Positions 22,528-24,905 of a stretch of DNA of 24,905 nucleotides are shown in pieces. Source of the stretch: a virus; IMG/VR virus record IMGVR_UViG_3300042894_000335, positions 1 through 24,905 of that record. One strand, written 5' to 3'. Positions within the stretch are counted from its first letter, which is position 1. Each line of letters opens with the position of its first letter. The notes under the pieces are model-generated. The model ran no database searches, had not been told where the DNA came from, and saw nothing but the letters and a program-made list of their open reading frames with translations. The position numbers were made by a program, and so were the translations under genes.

Positions 22528-23421
22528 TTATGATGTAAATGTTACTGTTCCTGTACCAGCAGTAACAGTACTTATTTTGTATCCTGCTGATGTTATAGTT
22601 GATGATGTGAGTCCCACGCTAAATGTTGCTGTATAGGATGAAGGATACTTTAAAATTACAAGACCTGATCCGCCTGCGCCGCCTGCTCCATTGTACGATC
22701 CACCGCCTCCACCACCACCTTTATTTGTTGCACCAGCAGTAGCATTTCCACTTGAACCGCCTCCTCCATTACCACCTCCTCCATTACCACCTACACCACC
22801 TGAACTGTTATCATATACGCCTCCTCCTCCACCTCCAGCATAATATGTTGCGATACCAGATATCGTGTTCTGTAAACCAATACCTCCATTTGCACCTAGA
22901 CTCCCATTCGTTCTACCTGTCATACCTACCGCACCGGCACCGCCACCACCACCGTGACTATAATTAGGAGTTCCACCTGTTCCTCCACCTCCTGCTCCAC
23001 CAGCATTACCTTGTCCAGTTGTACCAGCTCCACCAGCTCCACCTGGTGGAGAATCTGAATTTGCACCACCACCACCGGAACCTCCCGAACTACCCGAATT
23101 TCCACTATATGCTGGTGCACCAAATCTTGTTCCTCCGCCACCACCACCATAAGCAATTAATGTACTGAATACAGAATTAGAACCATTTGTTCCATTTATT
23201 CCGGTATCGCTTTGTGTTGATCCGTTTCCGCCTGCTCCTATAGTTACAGTATAAGTGATGTTGTTTGATGCTAAATTGCTGCCTGTTATATATCCACCTG
23301 CACCTCCACCGCCGCCGAAAGATCCTCCTCCACCACCACCTGCAACGACTAAATATTCAACAGTAAGTGGTAAACTATTTGTTGAATTATATCTGGAAGT
23401 ACTAAGGGTTTTAATATTCAT
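22528..23421 (-). CDS. Glycine-rich receptor-binding/adhesin protein
   Basis: This is 297 aa. After a short lead (MNIKTLSTSRYNSTNSLP), VEYLVVAGGGGGG begins a very Gly-rich region (about 28-265) with many GGGGGAGG, GGGGTGG, GGNGGG-type runs and scattered aromatic or polar residues. It ends in GSGLVILKYPSSYTATFS, a beta end. Such polyglycine domains act in phage adhesins, where Gly-rich helices (polyglycine II type) present variable tips to host receptors. Sequence such as SDSPPGGAGG and NYSHGGGGG are likely exposed loops. It lies between two small fibre-region genes, with 1- and 15-bp gaps, so it is likely the tip of a fibre or adhesin. Confidence 0.8.
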   Translation of the reverse strand: MNIKTLSTSRYNSTNSLPLTVEYLVVAGGGGGGSFGGGGGAGGYITGSNLASNNITYTVTIGAGGNGSTQSDTGINGTNGSNSVFSTLIAYGGGGGGTRFGAPAYSGNSGSSGGSGGGGANSDSPPGGAGGAGTTGQGNAGGAGGGGTGGTPNYSHGGGGGAGAVGMTGRTNGSLGANGGIGLQNTISGIATYYAGGGGGGVYDNSSGGVGGNGGGGNGGGGSSGNATAGATNKGGGGGGGSYNGAGGAGGSGLVILKYPSSYTATFSVGLTSSTITSAGYKISTVTAGTGTVTFTS

Positions 23422-23422
23422 A

Positions 23423-23752
23423 TTAACTTATTTCTGTACCGAATAGGTTAAATGATTGGCTAATGGATGATGCGTAAACTTGAACTTTATCATATTGTCC
23501 AAGAGTCATACCGATTGTTAATGCTATACTATCGTTTGCAGGTACAACAGTATCATATGCCAAATAACTTTTAGCTTGAAGTGATGAACCTGATGATAAC
23601 ACTGCGATTCTGAATGTACCATTTGTTGCGGCTAAATTGGCTATATTTAGTGTTGAACATACTGCGGATGTTGCAGCAGGTACTGTATATAAATCGGTAC
23701 TGGATGTTAAAGCAGGATTTGATTGTCCTAATATTTTATATGATGTTGCCAT
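23423..23752 (-). CDS. Small beta-rich virion protein
   Basis: This 109-aa protein has a repeated alternating beta-strand pattern: LYTVPAATSAVCSTLNIAN, FRIAVLSSG, SYLAYDTVVPANDSIALTIG and VQVYASSISQSFNLFGTEIS. It resembles small virion structural proteins found near phage fibre genes, but I cannot name a family with certainty. Its ATG follows the LamG fibre stop by 27 bp and the next gene begins 1 bp after its own stop. No signal peptide is seen. It is likely part of a fibre complex or decoration of the virion. Confidence 0.75.
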   Translation of the reverse strand: MATSYKILGQSNPALTSSTDLYTVPAATSAVCSTLNIANLAATNGTFRIAVLSSGSSLQAKSYLAYDTVVPANDSIALTIGMTLGQYDKVQVYASSISQSFNLFGTEIS

Positions 23753-23779
23753 ATTGTATATATATTTTTAAATTTTGAT

Positions 23780-24905
23780 TTACCCCAACAAAAATGGATG
23801 AAATGATTCTCCAGAAGGAGCATTTATAACATAACTGGATGATACAGCATAACTAGCAGATTGCGCAGTAGTTTGTACCTCTTTATAATTTAATACATTT
23901 ACATACACTCTGTCTACAGAAGCACTAAGAAAAGGCGACCCACTAATAGGTGTACCACTTACAGACATTTTTCTAATTTTTAGTGAACTGTCACTAAGTT
24001 TTTCAACACCATAATCAACATTAGTATCATTCAATCCGCCAACCAAACCAATGTATTTTGTTTCATATTGTGGTACTTGATTTGAAAATTCTATAGACTG
24101 TGTTGCAAAACTTGATGTATATCTAGCTATACCTTTGGTTATACGAAGTTCATCTATATAACCATAAAAATAACCTTCAAATCCAGTATATAAAAATCCC
24201 CCAATGATTGTTGATCTTGATGTAAAGGATTTTGTAATAGATACAGGTGTGCCACTAACACCATTAACAAATACTCTAACTGTTCCGGCATTTCTTGTTA
24301 CTGCTATATGATTCCATACATTTAATGTAGTCGCTGGACCATAGGCAAATGCCTGGCTAGAATTATCTCGTATCTGAATTACAGCATTTGAGGCATCTGC
24401 ATTGATAGCAAAATAATTGTTATCTGCACCTGTAGCATTTGAAATTAAAATTGAATTCGTTGATACTCTATAGAACCAACATTCAATAGTAAAATCGTCA
24501 GTGCCGAAATTAGATACAGTATTTGGCGTGGAAAGATAATCATTTGTACCGTCAAAAAATGCACTAGCACCACCAAATTTACTTTGCACAGTACTTATGG
24601 CAGTGCCATTATTTGATGTAACCGTAAGATTATTTGGACTATTATCTATAAAAGTTGTACTACCGTTACTGCCACTAAAATGCATTAATAAACTACAACT
24701 ATTATAGTATAAATCACCAGGAACAGAACCACTATTCCATTCTTCTATGACACTGACATCCCATTTATTTCCTGATAAGTCTAAGCCTGTGATTGTATTT
24801 TCTTGACTGGTAGTTACATTATATAATATTGTTTGATTAGAAATACTACCTGTTTGAATTCCTCCCAATACATAACTAGCTGTTAATGCATAACTACTAG
24901 TCACC
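23780..24905 (-). CDS. Tail fibre protein with LamG/ConA-like lectin domain, C-terminal part (N-terminus outside window)
   Basis: The reading frame is open to the window edge, so this is a 5'-partial gene with 374+ codons visible. The GTG at 24904 is only the first possible codon, not a supported start. SSYALTASYV at the visible start and SASYAVSSSYV near the end are beta-repeat units of the type seen in phage fibres. Residues about 68-270 form a laminin-G/concanavalin-like domain: LLMHFSGSNGST, AFFDGTNDYLS, DDFTIECWFYR, WNHIAVTRNAGTVRVFVNG and a closing GYIDELRITKGIARY. This is a glycan- or receptor-binding fold. The gene ends 27 bp before a small virion gene, forming the adhesion module. 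Confidence 0.82.
   Translation of the reverse strand, partial: VTSSYALTASYVLGGIQTGSISNQTILYNVTTSQENTITGLDLSGNKWDVSVIEEWNSGSVPGDLYYNSCSLLMHFSGSNGSTTFIDNSPNNLTVTSNNGTAISTVQSKFGGASAFFDGTNDYLSTPNTVSNFGTDDFTIECWFYRVSTNSILISNATGADNNYFAINADASNAVIQIRDNSSQAFAYGPATTLNVWNHIAVTRNAGTVRVFVNGVSGTPVSITKSFTSRSTIIGGFLYTGFEGYFYGYIDELRITKGIARYTSSFATQSIEFSNQVPQYETKYIGLVGGLNDTNVDYGVEKLSDSSLKIRKMSVSGTPISGSPFLSASVDRVYVNVLNYKEVQTTAQSASYAVSSSYVINAPSGESFHPFLLG

Noticed and set aside
22752-23156. Open frames (both strands) inside the glycine-rich gene
   Set aside because: His/Leu/Val low-complexity products result from reading Gly codon repeats in other frames. No independent gene signals were seen.

Overview
This window is part of a T4-like (contractile-tailed) phage genome. 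It is very AT-rich and densely packed. All 24 supported genes lie on the minus strand, so transcription runs from position 24905 down to 1. Intergenic gaps are never much over 110 bp, and I see no tRNA, CRISPR array, insertion sequence or attachment site. The T4-type identity rests on recognisable homologues: gp19 tail tube, a gp26-type zinc-binding baseplate protein, a gp53-type LysM wedge, a hub and a tape measure, plus gp32, UvsX, an RNase H/FEN-type nuclease, gp41 and NrdA. The host is not shown directly. Almost no start has a Shine-Dalgarno sequence, and one intergenic gap holds a TTTG-N19-TACATTTG element that matches the Bacteroidota promoter. A Bacteroidota (Flavobacteria-like) host is therefore my best inference.

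Layout in transcription order. (1) 24905-22147: adhesion module, with a LamG-containing fibre (its N-terminus lies outside the window), a small beta-rich virion protein, a glycine-rich adhesin and a conserved small fibre-associated protein. (2) 22131-20852: two overlapping enzymes, a HAD phosphatase and a pol-beta-type nucleotidyltransferase. (3) 20748-9571: tail tube, an adenylyltransferase-like enzyme with a coiled-coil tail, gp26-like protein, a small gp51-like ORF, tape measure, a large tube-initiator-like baseplate protein, LysM wedge, a large hub and a small unknown protein. (4) 9535-8183: a very short family A DNA polymerase with its own apparent promoter. (5) 8138-5326: three phage proteins of unknown function. 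(6) 5216-1: replication and recombination genes gp32, uvsX, FEN nuclease and gp41, followed by nrdA, which is cut by the window edge and holds 188 N-terminal codons.

The replication block supplies SSB, recombinase, primer-removing nuclease, replicative helicase and dNTP synthesis. The tail block follows an order from tube through tape measure to baseplate. The most notable non-coding features are a gp32 leader with a hairpin and tandem AU repeats, resembling the T4 gene 32 autoregulatory operator; minus-strand terminators after gp32 and gp19; a 13-bp inverted repeat abutting the gp26-like start codon; a long hairpin between gp41 and nrdA; and a consensus sigma70-like promoter pointing against all genes near 20800. 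The gp26/gp51 junction carries a T7 slippery run that could join the two reading frames.
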